From assembly GCA_023653785.1 (NCBI GenBank), contig JAMKCH010079080.1, positions 1 through 64,000 on the forward strand: a DNA stretch of 64,000 nt, in the 5' to 3' direction. The stretch is from Ophioderma brevispina. Its lineage: Eukaryota; Echinodermata; Ophiuroidea; Amphilepidida; Ophiodermatidae. Shown here piece by piece: positions 50,156-61,974 of the stretch (the first letter of the stretch is position 1; every line of letters begins with the position of its first letter). A program made the position numbers and the translations under genes. The notes beneath the pieces are model-generated. The model searched no databases and had not been told where the DNA came from. It saw nothing but the letters and a program-made list of their open reading frames with translations.

Positions 50156-50375
50156 TTACTGTTCACAGGTGCTAATTTATTAACCTAGACATTATCCATG
50201 TCAATGTTGCAAAAATCTCAACTAAATGAAAATTAGGAAACTTTTTCAACTATGTCTCTTCCAGAACTAGTTCAGGTGAGAACAAAAATGTTTCCTGGTA
50301 TTGCCTTCAATTAAGCTGTTAATCCCAGGTACATAACACTCAACTTCAAAAAAATGAAGAGGTTTTTTTTCTTAC

Positions 50376-50432
50376 TTGTTCCTTGTCTTGTTTCAGGTTA
50401 GCACCCCCCATAAGATTGGAGTTGCCTGGCAT
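50376..50432 (-). CDS. Candidate FMNL first coding exon (MPGNSNLMGGANLKQDKEQ)
   Basis: A 19-codon reading frame starts at ATG 50432-50430, directly after an in-frame TAG (TAG CAA ATG), and ends at a good donor (GAACAA|GTAAGA) in phase 0. An internal Met gives MGGANLKQDKEQ, a start with Gly at position 2, like the myristoylated MGN start of vertebrate FMNLs; but position 6 is Leu, not the preferred Ser. It lies on the same strand as the FMNL exons and just downstream of a CpG-bearing stretch. I could not find the exons that should connect it to e1, so the link is an inference. It could instead be noncoding or part of another gene. Confidence 0.3.
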
Positions 50433-50689
50433 TTGCTATATTGAAAGAAATACTAACATCAATCAATGAATTCTAAAAGGCTCCTTAATTCTGTCTTTGT
50501 TTTCTTCCAATGAACAATGCTTTTAACTGATGGGCATGACCTCCTTTTGGGAGAAACTGATTTGAACAAAATTAATGATACCACAAAGCTTTGAAAAAGC
50601 AAATCAAAACTCCAAACACGTCTTGATTGCAGAAAGCTCCTCACCGGAACCATAATATAAACTAATGATAAATCAGTTTCACAACCTCC

Positions 50690-50960
50690 CAGCATTTCTA
50701 CTCGCAAAACAATAAAACTAGCACGCTTCGTAATTTTCCAATTTCCGTTTGGGCACGCTCCGGAATGATGCCTTCAGGGGGCTCAAAACTTCATTACTAC
50801 TCATCGCTTTTGACACATTGGGAAATACAAGAGCGTCGTGCGCGCAGCAAAGCCGCACAAATTACACACATAGTCGGGCAGCCACTGGACTGCATGGTAA
50901 AGAATACAGTCAATGAAGCTTATCCCTGCTCTATGGGATGGCACTGTCAATGAAGGCTGA
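50690..50960 (-). promoter_or_regulatory. Candidate promoter/5' UTR upstream of the 50.4-kb exon
   Basis: This stretch is richer in G+C and CpG than its AT-rich surroundings (for example GTCGTGCGCGCAGCAAAGCC near 50836 and CACGCTCCGGAATG near 50752). It sits 260-530 bp upstream of the candidate first exon on the minus strand. A plus-strand open frame of 62 codons here has no recognisable domain and is taken as chance. No TATA box or initiator can be singled out with confidence. Position and composition are the only support. Confidence 0.25.
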
Positions 50961-53780
50961 AGTGTCGTCATGCTTCAAGTGCAAAATTCACAACTGTGAC
51001 TTACCGCTTTGTAATTTCTTTACTTTTCTTTAATGAAAGTACTTTAAAAGGGAAATCCCAATTTACAAATTACTCAGATGACTAAAGAGATACTCAATCA
51101 TTCTATGGCAATTGGAAGAAAGATTTGAGAGATTTTTGAAGTAGAATAATAGTGTTGCACAAGTTCACAACAATCCTGCTATGGATTTGTCCTTAAGTTC
51201 CCTTTTTTGGCTAAAAAAAAGAAATACACTTGTAGAGCAGTGAGCACTACATGTTAAGATATGCATGACAATTATCCCAAACTTTCAAAGGGCAGCATTC
51301 ACATCCTTCTGTTATAGGAAAACATTTGTACACAGTGCCATCTCCATTTGATGGATGGCTTTATCATCATAATATTTTTCTTTTTTCGTAAGAAGTTGTA
51401 CACCGTCCCTGGAAGATATATCGTTTTGAACATTATATCCTGGGGTACTAGTAGAGAACAATATTGGGATTTGTATACATCTCCTTAGGCACTTCATCAA
51501 AATGCTAGATGCTAATTAATGTTTTTGAAGCCTTCTCTAACCAGATGTCGGTTAGCTTTTAAATGCTTGATCATCAGTTTAAATGAGGTAAATGCTATTA
51601 TAAAATTATGTAAATTAAGCATTTAGCTGCTATGTATTGTATCTACTATCAGAAGCTATGCCACAATGACAACGGACAAACTATAAATCTAGTGGGGCTC
51701 AAAGCCCTGAAGGGTGTAGTATTATTATAAGATGGCCAGCAGCCGCAATTCGCATTTCACTTTCATTAAACTGCTGTTCGCTAACTTAACACGAAGAACC
51801 TCTTGATATATTTTTGTCAACTTTCTCAGATGGCTGTGAGGAATATCATATGGAATTCTCTATTCACTATTTGCAGGTAGAGCCTCAAACTGACATTAGA
51901 ATAAAATGAGGGTGTTACATAACAATGCATTCACCTTTTGCAAGTTTAGAGTCCATTCAAATCTAATTGAACGGATGTGTAAATGCTCCTGTTCATGTTG
52001 CTACCCGTTCAAGGCTCTCCCCACAAATGGCGAATTCATGCCAAGAGCAAATAAGCTGAATTAGTACTTTGAAGAGTAGGAAATGGTCAAAGTAAGCCGA
52101 AGAGACTAAGGAGTAAATGACGTTCACACTTCGAGGTCTATAGTTTGATAAAGGTTGAAAGAGCTTGATAGTTTCTGAAGGAATTTATTTTGATTATTTC
52201 ATCTGTGGACAATGTATGTGCTTGTCCAAAAGGGGTGTTAAATGCATCCTGCCATTGTTGCCTCACTCCTGTTTGATATTCCATTTTTGCATAAGCCTTG
52301 CTTTTTTGTAGCCAACTTTGATGGATTTTACGAGAAGCATATTTGGGTGGGGGTCTCCGGCACTAGTTTAGTCTTTGCCCAGATATTCTTTACTTCACTC
52401 CAATTGGCTGCCTCTAAGACCCTGTTAAGAAAGATGCATCTAAGTTCCTGATGGCTCCCCTTGCAAATTTGAGATGTCTTCAGCCAATAGTTAACCACAA
52501 ATGCTTAACACCGTGGAATGTAAATCTTGTAACAATTATTATGACCTAGCAGTTCATAAATCTTCATTATATGGTATACAGGCCCCCTAATCTAATTCTA
52601 AGCCACATACACCTCAACCCTAATGTTCTAAGAATACCATTGCTTGATGATGACATCCCAACTTGTCAGCTCTATTGATATTGAATCTTGCCTGATAAAT
52701 TGAAAGCTCAAATCAGGGAGCATACCTAATACCGTACTGACCCGAGTATAGTCCCATGCTCGATTATAATCCCATCCCAGTTTTGAAAGAATCTGAAGAA
52801 TTGTAGAAAATCCTGTTATAGTTCCACCATAAGTTCTTTGCTGGAAATCGATAGATTTTTTGTTGCAATCAGTACTGTTGTATGTTTCTTGTTGTGTTTG
52901 CTTTACAAGCTTAATCAGTTTATTTACAGGTCTTTGTTGATCATACACCTCATTTGACACTTGAACATATCTGGAATTAGTAAAGCTCTAAAATTATGAC
53001 ATTTTGATGCTTATGTGTTTTATGTTAGGATGGAGATCCCATTATAATCCTACACCCTAAATTCAAGCTATTTCAGGTTAAAAACAGGTGGGACTATACT
53101 TGGGTCAGTACAGTAATATGTTTTCATCAGATTAGGTAGGGTAGAGGCCTCTGGATCAAGACTTAACCGATGTCGCTGTGGGGTACATACACACAGATTC
53201 TCACAGCTGACATGTTCTTAGCATGGGAGAGCTAGTTAGGTTGTAATTTAGAAATTTTTGTTTTTGTTTGTCAAATTGGATCTCATGAATGTTGACAAGG
53301 CATATCGAAGATGACCCCAGTACTTCAGGATGTGCAAATCATCTATCATCAACATAATTAAGACTCTGTTAAGAAACTGATTTACAGCAATGAATTGTGA
53401 ATGAAAGCCTCTCCCACACAGATGCAACTGTGTATCGAATGTCATTTCAAAATATTTCTGTCCATTTGCACTGAATTTGTGCTCAGATGAACACAATCTA
53501 TGTAAATGACATGTTCATCCGTCAAGCTCTTCTTCCTTTTGACTGCATGCGTACCCAGATGCAAGGCAAATTTGAACCAATTTCAGGCAACCAAGAGAAA
53601 TAATGCTTTGTGACACTTTCAATTTCACTGCAGCCCACTCTGACCCACATTTGAATCTATTTCAGTGTGAAAACAGTCTTGTTGCAGTCAATTTGCGAAT
53701 ATCCATGATTCCTACAACAGGCTTAGACACATTTCAGCAATTTTCACCTTATTTTTGCTTCAAAATGATAACTGTGGATT
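50961..53780. other. No gene recognised; one MITE
   Basis: AT-rich DNA. Apart from the family F element (52734-53110) I see no supportable exon, RNA gene or repeat. Short plus frames at 52242-52451 and 53603-53833 carry no known motif. Confidence 0.5.
52734..53110. mobile_element. TA-target MITE family F, copy 2
   Basis: TACTGACCCGAGTATAGTCC and (complemented) TACTGACCCAAGTATAGTCC are near-perfect inverted ends with TA outermost. It is the opposite-orientation relative of 32063-32436. A tail end of mariner-type MITEs is likely. Confidence 0.75.
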
Positions 53781-55489
53781 CATCCAACTGTATATCGAGG
53801 GTTGACAAACAGAAGGATGTAACTCAGCACTGAAAGAAATATTAAAGACTTTCTTTAATTCTGCTGTAATACTGCTTTTGAGAAATGTGATGTTTAATAT
53901 TTTCTACTAAGCAAATCTATTCATTACTCAAAATGTAAACATATCTTAAAGCTCATATATGGTACTGTAAGCAAATAGTACTCAGCCACTTTGAAAAAGG
54001 GCTCTAGTTTTCGAGTTAGGGTAGGTGGTCAAGTAGAAAAATGCCAATGGTACCAGGTGTTAGGGACATATGTGTGGATCATCACCTGGGTGGATGTAGA
54101 AATCAGAAGTGGTGCAATTATTTTTTATGGGCCAAAAAAGGTCAAAATTGACCCAAATTAGGTAAAAATCATAGAATGGTGATTTATTTATTCCGACTTC
54201 ATATTGAAATGTATTACTAATAAAATCCCCCCACTATATAGCTGTAGATTCAAGAAAAAAATTGCATGTTGGAATCTGGGGTTAATTTTGACCCCATAAA
54301 GGACCAAAAAGGGGTCAAAATTGACCCAAATAAGGTCAAAATCATTTGTCCCACTATATAGCTGTAGATTGAAGAATTTGAATCTTGGAATCTGGGGTTA
54401 TTTTTTTACCCCAGAAAGGGCCAAAATGGGTCAAAATTGGCCCAAATTAGGTAAAAATCATAGAATGGTGATTTATTTATTTTGACTTCATATTGAAATG
54501 TACTATTTAATTCCCCCACTATATGGCTGTAGATTCAAGAAGAATTTGAATGTTGGAATCTGGGGCCAAAAGGGGTAAAAATTGACACAAATATGGTAAA
54601 AATCATAAAATGGTGATGTATTTATTCCATCTTAATTTTAAAATATAATAGTATATATTTATTTATTTGCCCATAGCTGTAGATTGAAGAATTTGAATGT
54701 AAACCCCAGAAATGGCCAAAAGGTTAAAAAATGACTTAAAATGGATAAAAACAAGGAAGATTGTATTTGGTATGCATATGTTTCAATATTAAGGCAGTAA
54801 TTTCATTAATCAATTGCCAATTTAAAACCTTTATTCACTTTTATCAGTAGTGACATACAAAATTGAAAACTTTGGATAATAATGGTCAAATTACACCTAA
54901 TTTGGTCAAAATATATTAACCAATTAATGCATGGTTTACATATCTGCAGTCTTGCTCTGTTAAAATTGGTAATAATGCACAATATCAGGCTTGTAACCAG
55001 GGGCGGTGGGGGCTGACGCTCCCATTCCAAAAAGTCCCATAACCCCTAAAAGGCCAAAAATAGATTTTGCGAGCAAAAATATGTAGGTAAAAAGTCCACT
55101 TTTGCCAGATTTCCCCTTTGTAATTTTGGGGGACCAAATTTGCCCCTTTGTATTTTTTTTGGGAAGTCCCCTTTTGAAAAAAAAAATGCCCCTCTCCTAA
55201 TTTAGTGTTCCTTTTACTGACATTCGCAATGAAAAACGTGAAAAGGGATAAAAATGGTCCCCAACCAAATTAGTCAAAATTTAACCCCAAATGCCCTTTT
55301 CAGTGTTTTTTTTCCTGAAACTAGGTAAAAACAATTCATAGGAGAGAAACAGTTGGTCTGGCAGAATGAAGCTTCCTAAAAAATTGTTGATTCAATCCTG
55401 ATTCTTTTGGTTTATTTCTGCCCTGAAATTATCACAACTGTTTTACTATAATTATGGTTAAGTATATATGAACTTCTGTTGTCTCTAGA

Positions 55490-55600
55490 GCAACTAAGAT
55501 TGCCTTCCTCAGGCCTGTGTGGAAACCATCTTACTGTATGGTGCAGAAACTTTGACAATGAAGGGGAGCTGCAGGCTGTTTAAGTGGCCACTATACCATG
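55490..55600 (+). pseudogene. Non-LTR retrotransposon RT 3'-end fragment
   Basis: One frame reads ACVETILLYGAETLTMKG, matching the C-terminal reverse transcriptase motif (CVESxLLYGSETWTL) of many LINE elements such as the CR1, RTE and L2 groups. The frame stops soon after, and there is no upstream catalytic YADD block in the same frame, so this is a broken relic of about 110 bp. It lies in the core of the foldback. Confidence 0.65.
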
Positions 55601-56527
55601 CAACTCATGCCATTGAAATTTCCGGAAAACACATCCTACCTAAATCGGATCTAGGGTGAAATACCACCTCCTATACCACAATTTTGGCACAGAAGAGAGC
55701 ACAGTCGGTGGGCATTGCTTTCAAGTCAAGACCGGATTATATCATGACCTTTATTCTGTGGAGGCTTCCATGTCAGTAGGGGTAGCAGATCACTTACCTA
55801 CTCTGATATGCTATTCAGCAGAGATAACCGCTTTACTTTGAAGTTGGAGCAGCAATACATGATAAGACCGTAATTGCAAGACGTACGCCACATATTTCGA
55901 CAAAAAGTCAAAAGATGATGATGATATTGTCCACCTTTGCGATCATGGCAATCGTTTTGTCAATTGATGCAAAACTATGTGGTTGCCAGCTGACAAAAGT
56001 GCAAACATTTGTCTATTCCCGTTGCTTCTCAAAATTAACTCCATAGTATAGTGCCCAAGTGATAGCTTTTAATTCACATTCTTTTGGGGGTCTATTTTGA
56101 CCTCTTTTTTGGCCCTCTCTAGGGTCAATTTTGGAGTCAAATTGATACAAGATCCACTCTCTAAGGCCAGTAAGAAAACAAACCAGTTGGTCGTCCCCGC
56201 CCGCATTCCGATTTTGGACGCCGACCGATTTTGTTATTCTTATTTTTTTTTAAAAAAAAAGCAACCACACCACCAAAAGAGGCTTAAAAGGGGGAATAAT
56301 GAGTTACAAAAATATGGGAGCCTATTGAACTCTCCTACCTATTAAAGAGTATCCTTCATTGTTTAGTCAATTTCTTCAACCGTCGTAGACATACATTCTT
56401 TCCGAACAGCGAACGCAATCTTCAATATATCATGGTGGCCACCTTAGACATGGTGGCCATCTTTGAAAAAAAAATAATAAATAACAATAATAAAGCCCCC
56501 TCACCAACTTTTTTCAAAAGTCTGGCC

Positions 56528-56890
56528 GATCAACTGTTTTATTTTTTTACTTGGCCGTAAATAGCCTCTCCCCGGGATCAACAGAAGTGATCAGAATATA
56601 ATTTGGTGGTCTGTGGAAAGTATATTGTCTCATTTACTCTGTGAAATCGTAGGACTTAAAATATTTAACCTTAGATATTATTAGATATAACTTAATAGAT
56701 AGTTATCATTTATACAGTAGTCTAGGAGGCTTCATAAATCACGTTTTAAGCCCCTCATATCAAACCTGGTTGAAATGAAACGGGCCAGGTATGTGGTAAG
56801 GCGAATGGGTTTGGAGTCAGGGCGATTCAATCAAAATCAAGATGAAACTATTAAAATTGGGGGTGTATCTTGACCCAAATGTCAAACTTT
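56528..56890. mobile_element. TTAA-type MITE family B, copy 3 (diverged)
   Basis: GGCCGTAAATAGCCTCTCCC, GGGAGGCTTCATAAATCACG-like and CAAGATGAAACTATTAAAAT follow the same order as 19031-19374 with heavy divergence. It is nested in the foldback core. Confidence 0.5.
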
Positions 56891-58559
56891 AGTTTATTAT
56901 CTACTACCAAGTTTTTTAATAGAAAGGAGTTTCATTTTAGAAGGCTTAAAATGCATACAAGTGGATATTACCTTGCCATGGCCCATTTTAAATTTTTTGA
57001 ACTTCATATTTTCATATTTTGTGTGGGTCAATTTTGACCTTTTTTTTTTGCCTTTGTCTGGTGTCAATTTTGACCCCGATAGATTCCAACTTCAAATTCT
57101 TCTTGAATCTACTGCTAGAAAGTGGAGAAATTAAATCACTACTACTAACTACAAGACTACTACTACTGCATTTTAATATAACGTTGGATAGCTTACAAAC
57201 ATCACAATTCTATGATTTTTACCTTATTATGGGTCATTTTAAGCCCCTTTTCATTTCACACCCTTTCTGGAGTAAAATTTGACCCTAGATTCCAACATTC
57301 CATTTCTTCTTGAATCTTCTGCTATAGAGTGGAGAAATTAAATACTAGTTTAAGATAGAATAAATACATCACCATTCTATGATTTTTGTACTCATTTGGG
57401 TCAATTTTTGACCCATTTTGGGGCCTTTCTGGGGTAAAAGATAACCCCAATTCAACATTTCAAATTCTTCTTGAATCACAGCTATAAAGTGGGGAAAATT
57501 AAATACTATTACATTAATATGACGTTGAATCAACCATTCTATGATTTTTAATACCTTATTTGGGTCAATTTTGACCCTTTTGGTCCTTTCTGGGGTCAAA
57601 AATAACCCCAGATTCCCCAACATTCAAATTCTTCTTGATCTACAGCTATATAGTGGGGAAAATTTAAATACAATACATTAATATGCCGTTGGAATCACAT
57701 TCTATGATGTGACCTTAGGGGGGTCAATTTTGACCCCTTTTGGTCTGTCTCTGGGTCAAAATACCCCCATATTCCAACTTCCAATTCTTCTTGAATTAAC
57801 TCTATATCGTGGGGAAAAATAAATACTAATTTACATGAATATGAAGTTGGACTCACAATTCTAGGATTTTTACCTAATTTGGGTCAATTTTGACCTTTTT
57901 TGGCCCATAAAAAAATTGCACCACTTCTGATTTCTACATCCACCGGGATGATCCCCACATATGTACCTAACATGTGGTAGCAATGAAATTTTTCTACTCT
58001 TCCCACCTACCCCTTGGTGCCCAAAACTGGTCTGGGCTGACGTACTAACACATTGTATGAACTGTAGTAAACAAAGAACAATTTTGGAATTATGAACACA
58101 ACAGAGAATTAAAAGAATATATAAATGTCTTGAGTGCTGAGTACGTCCTTATGATTTTCAACCCTCGATATGTGCAAAGTATTATGGGTTTATCAGGTGT
58201 GGTTGACTGTTATTTTTTGCCCTAATTTTTCTTTGTTGTTAATTCTTTCAACAACAACAAAGTTAGGATGAAATCCTCAAAAGGTTCCCTGAGGTTAAAT
58301 CACCTTTTTCACACTTTCCCAAAATGAACTCCTCTGGGGAGTGCATCGACTTCATTAATTACTGCAAAGTTCCATTAACAAACAGCAAAGTTTAAGAAAG
58401 GTGCTGTGCTGCAAGGTTGACATTTGCTACCTTGGATAGTACATTATGGGATAATATATACATGGGACGCTAACAGCTTAACATGATAACATCCCCTCTG
58501 AAAGCCAAAGCATTTTGCCTTGAATCATGTTCTATATAGTTATTTAGTTAGTTGTATAA

Positions 58560-58960
58560 CCAAAGTTTTAAATCCGGTTTTGTCCCCGTTAACGAGGGTG
58601 GCCGGATACACCTCACTCAGCAATATGCTGTGTGAGGATTTATTGGAGCAAAAGATAATTGACCGGATGCCCTTCCTGACGTCAATCCACAGTTTTCGGC
58701 GGTGGGCCTAGCCTTTGGGCAACCACGCCACCCATGCAACGCCAGCATGTGCTGGATGCCGCATTAGTCTCCAGAGCCGACGCCCTTGTAGGTAGATCTT
58801 CTTTTTCATTCTACCAGGGTAACCAGCTACCCTCCTCATCAGAAATTCGATGGGGGTGACGGTTTAGCCGCCGACAACTCGGCCCTGGGACAGGTAGTAC
58901 TGGTTACCAGGATACCAGTAGCAGGCCCTCAAAGGAAACCTGACCTGACATGATGAAATA
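58560..58960. mobile_element. GC-rich SINE-like or relic sequence
   Basis: About 400 bp clearly richer in GC than its flanks. It includes GGCCGGATACACCTCACTCA and ACCGGATGCCCTTCCTGACG; the latter resembles a conserved module shared by SINEs in several animal phyla. I found no clear tRNA A and B box pair or terminal A-tail, so the class is a guess. Confidence 0.4.
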
Positions 58961-60275
58961 TAGGTAGAGCATTTACCTGTAATCCCTTAACAGTGAAACA
59001 GAAGGGGATGAATCAGGGATCTTATGAAACACAATGCAAAGAACCATTAATCGACTCCACAATAAGGGATTTCACCCACTTTATGCAAGATCCTCTTACT
59101 ACTTATGCAGAGATTTATTAAAATAAAGATAGCCAACCATTTGCTCAGGCCATCATGTAAAAGAAATAATCATACTTTCTTACACGCATCCCCACAACTG
59201 TCCTGTCACTATGCAACATATCTAATCTAACAAGGAAAGAAATGACTCAAATATTTTGCACCTCCAAATCCATAACGACAAATGCCAGAGATATTTCTGA
59301 TGCACATGCACTACCGAGATGTTATGGCTTAATATCTCTATTAATAGATGATTTATGTTCTACTTTTCTATCAGGCTCTAGTTCATATATCAAATGCAGA
59401 TATGAGCTTGAGCATCATGAAACGGTCACACTGATGAAACACATTAGCTTAAAGGCACATTCAAAATTTAGGAAAGAAATAACATTGTAGCTAATTTTGC
59501 ATTAAAACAACAGGTAGCCTCAATTAATCTTAAAGATGTCTTAACTTAAATGAAGTTTTTAGAAAAAAATTGGACTAGACCTGCAGACTGCAGTGTGAAA
59601 TTTTGACATATTTTCAAGCTAAATTCAAACAAACAAAATTTGTGTAAGTTTTGCAATATGGTGATGTAAGCTATGTCAAAATTCATCACCATCAGTTTTG
59701 GGTGACCCGATTTATGGTCCAAATTTTAATTTGCTATTTTCTCCGTCACAATTGAAGCATATCACCAAAAACATCTAATAGTAATAAAAGTTTTGAGTTA
59801 AAAATCAGTCCAGCCATTTGGATTGTAAAAGCAAAAATGCATTTGAATGAAATGATTCTAGCTGATCAACGAGCGTAAACATTTTCACAAACAAATTCAC
59901 ACTAAATGGTACGTCAGACTTTGGCATTTCAAGTAGCCATTAAAAGAATATCAGGATCCCCGATTCTATAAAGATTAATAGAATTTTTAATTACAAAATT
60001 CGTTCTTTTGTGACAAATACACATTTTTGGCTTTACCGTTCTCAGGTAAGGTTTACTCAAGCCAATTATAACACAACTGTGCAAAAATCTCAAAAACTTA
60101 TAAAAAATGGAAATGTTTCTTTAAAAATGTGCTATTATTGTTTTGGATAGGTGAAAGTATGTATTCTTTTCAATATTTTTTCCATAGATTTTGATCTAAA
60201 AGCATTTGAACACTGGACATGTATATAATTAGGAATGGTAATTAGCACACCCTGTATTCTCTTCCTCCTAGGGTA
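58961..60275. other. No gene recognised
   Basis: AT-rich DNA with no supportable exon. GGGTGACCCGATTTATGG near 59700 resembles the termini of other repeats here but has no partner. Confidence 0.5.
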
Positions 60276-60283
60276 GTCTAAGG

Positions 60284-60557
60284 TAGAGACATCATTTTTC
60301 CGTTTTGTAATTCTCAAATTCCGTTTTGTAAAAACTGCACTTTCCTTTTTTTTTCTAATTTAAAACTCTATGTTCACTAGAGTCTAATCATGGATTTTTT
60401 TTTGTTTATTCTGATAATTTGGAATGATTTAAACATAAAATTCAACAGCAGTTCTTATCTAAAACGATAACTTAAACTCTAAATTTTGGGTTTTACAATT
60501 GTTAGAAAACCGAAAAATAATTCTGTTTTCCGGTAAAACAGAAAAATTATGTCTCTA
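60284..60557. mobile_element. hAT-like MITE with perfect 8-bp target duplication
   Basis: GTCTAAGG flanks the element at 60276-60283 and 60558-60565. The ends TAGAGACATCATTTTTCCGT and (complemented) TAGAGACATAATTTTTCTGT are inverted. 274 bp, noncoding. Confidence 0.8.
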
Positions 60558-60950
60558 GTCTAAGGGAGGAGCATCATCTCACCAGCCCAAGCTGATGACG
60601 GTACAGAACCTCATGCTAATTACTGTGCATGCTATATGCTTGCTAGCAAGACCCCTTACAATCAGCTGTCATGAGACAGCATTCCAAGCACTGCCTTTTG
60701 CTTTCACACTATGACAGGTTAAAGCTACAATGCCTAGTGAAAAGAAATAGAACTAAAACCACAGAAAGCACCCACTAAAAACACCCTTGGTTATATACAG
60801 TTGAAATTTAGTTGAGCGTTACCCAAAGGGTAGGGATAAGCGCTAAGTTGAGATTTAAACTGGCATTAGAGATTAAGCTTTTTAAATTAATAACATAAAT
60901 ATGCACTATGATTCTTAAAATCTGCCTATGATGCCTTTAGCAGGCAGCAG

Positions 60951-61042
60951 TCACTATGAGTTACAATATGCTCATCCACCAATGACACAGTTCAGTGGGT
61001 TGTACTTGTACATATGTTGACATGAACTGACCTTGTGTGATC
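60951..61042. repeat. Dispersed repeat family J, copy 2
   Basis: CACTATGAGTTACAATATGC through TGACATGAACTGACCTTGTG; see 23135-23235. Confidence 0.65.
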
Positions 61043-61357
61043 TGGGTCTCATATATCATACCCAAAAACCAGGGGTGTATTTTTGAAATACACTGGTGAA
61101 TGGAAGTACTGAACTGTGTCAAGGGAATTGAGATTTTAATAGCTCATAGTGAGTGGTCTCTGGGCGAGAGGGCATTCTCCCTCCCTTCACAATCATCACC
61201 ATCCAAATGTAAAAAATCACAAACTGAGGTCACAGTGGGACAGAACACAAATATGCTACCTAATTTCATGAGGAATTCTGTATGAGGAACATCCAGACAG
61301 CATTGATGTACATGTCCCCTAGCATTTGTCCCAATACTGTTACAATATACTATAATC

Positions 61358-61548
61358 TATTCACAATAAGATGGAACATGACCATTAATAAATTATTCCG
61401 AGTTAACATTAAAAATGACCAAGATCTTATGGTAAACATACTATGATAGGTGTAGTGTATTTCACTACTTCTTGGAACATCTCTCCACACAATACAATGT
61501 TGAATGTAAGCGGTAAAAGAACGGGGTCATGTTCCACCTTACACTGAA
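61358..61548. mobile_element. MITE family H, copy 2
   Basis: CACAATAAGATGGAACATGA and (complemented) GTGTAAGGTGGAACATGACC are inverted ends; the interior is related to 46353-46542. Confidence 0.65.
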
Positions 61549-61727
61549 CAAGGTATAGTGTAGCTATTACTCTGTGTCTGGTTATCAATTACTGAGAGAG
61601 AAGGAGAGGGGAGGGGCAAGGACAGGCAAGTCATGTTGTAACCATTGTTAATATGACACAAAGGTGGATCTCATTATTAGAACACAAAACAATATCCTAG
61701 CTTTTAGGCTATACTAGTTACCTCGTC

Positions 61728-61963
61728 CTGTGAATGCATGAAGGTCGTACGTGCAATAGCTGCCATGTGATACATCTATGTGCTGCCATGTAAGATAACT
61801 CTCAATTTATCTTTCTTGAGTCGGTGGCTCTTGAAATGGTTCTTCAGGTGACTGTGTCACCTGAAGAACCATTTGAAGAGACACTGACCAAAGACTTGGC
61901 ATAATATTGTTTGATGGGAATTTCTGACAGATAGCAGCTATTGCACTTCTTGCATTCACAGAC
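61728..61963. mobile_element. Palindromic MITE family D, copy 3, with nested hairpin
   Basis: The outer arms TGTGAATGCATGAAGGTCGT…GCAATAGCTGCCA and (complemented) TGTGAATGCAAGAAGTGCAA match family D. Inside, 61834-61852 and 61856-61874 form a perfect 19-bp stem (AAATGGTTCTTCAGGTGAC) with a 3-nt loop. Confidence 0.8.
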
Positions 61964-61974
61964 GATATGATTGT

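Larger units (their letters stand above)
34201..50375 (-). other. Upstream region of e1 without certain exons
   Basis: About 16 kb in which I expected, but did not recognise, the FMNL N-terminal exons. It holds the repeats listed separately plus a GC-richer patch at 39190-39370 (TGACGTGCGTCAAC, GCGGTGCGCCCGCGGTGCG). 39400-40660, 44930-46350 and 47650-48840 show no clear feature. It is intronic if the 50.4-kb candidate is the first exon. Confidence 0.45.
53790..58173. mobile_element. Foldback element, about 4.4 kb, with subrepeat arrays in both arms
   Basis: The outermost inverted match is TATATCGAGGGTTGAC (53791) against GTCAACCCTCGATATG (58174 side). A second stretch around 54030-54140 matches the complement of 57900-58020 (GTGGATGTAGAAATCAGAAG in both). 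The arms hold units of about 125-170 bp with GGTCAAAATTGACCCAAATT, CCCCCACTATATAGCTGTAG and GAATTTGAATGTTGGAATCT, about four on the left (54150-54770) and six in inverted orientation on the right (57010-57900). The middle carries a LINE fragment and a family B copy. The design recalls foldback (FB, TU) transposons of Drosophila and sea urchins. No transposase was recognised. Confidence 0.8.

Noticed and set aside
55656..55841. 61-codon plus frame inside the foldback core as a transposase remnant
   Set aside because: No DDE, RVE or zinc-finger motif, and no continuation upstream or downstream.
61834..61874. Perfect 19-bp stem as a microRNA precursor
   Set aside because: The stem is too short with a 3-nt loop and lies within a MITE; microRNA precursors have longer, imperfect stems.
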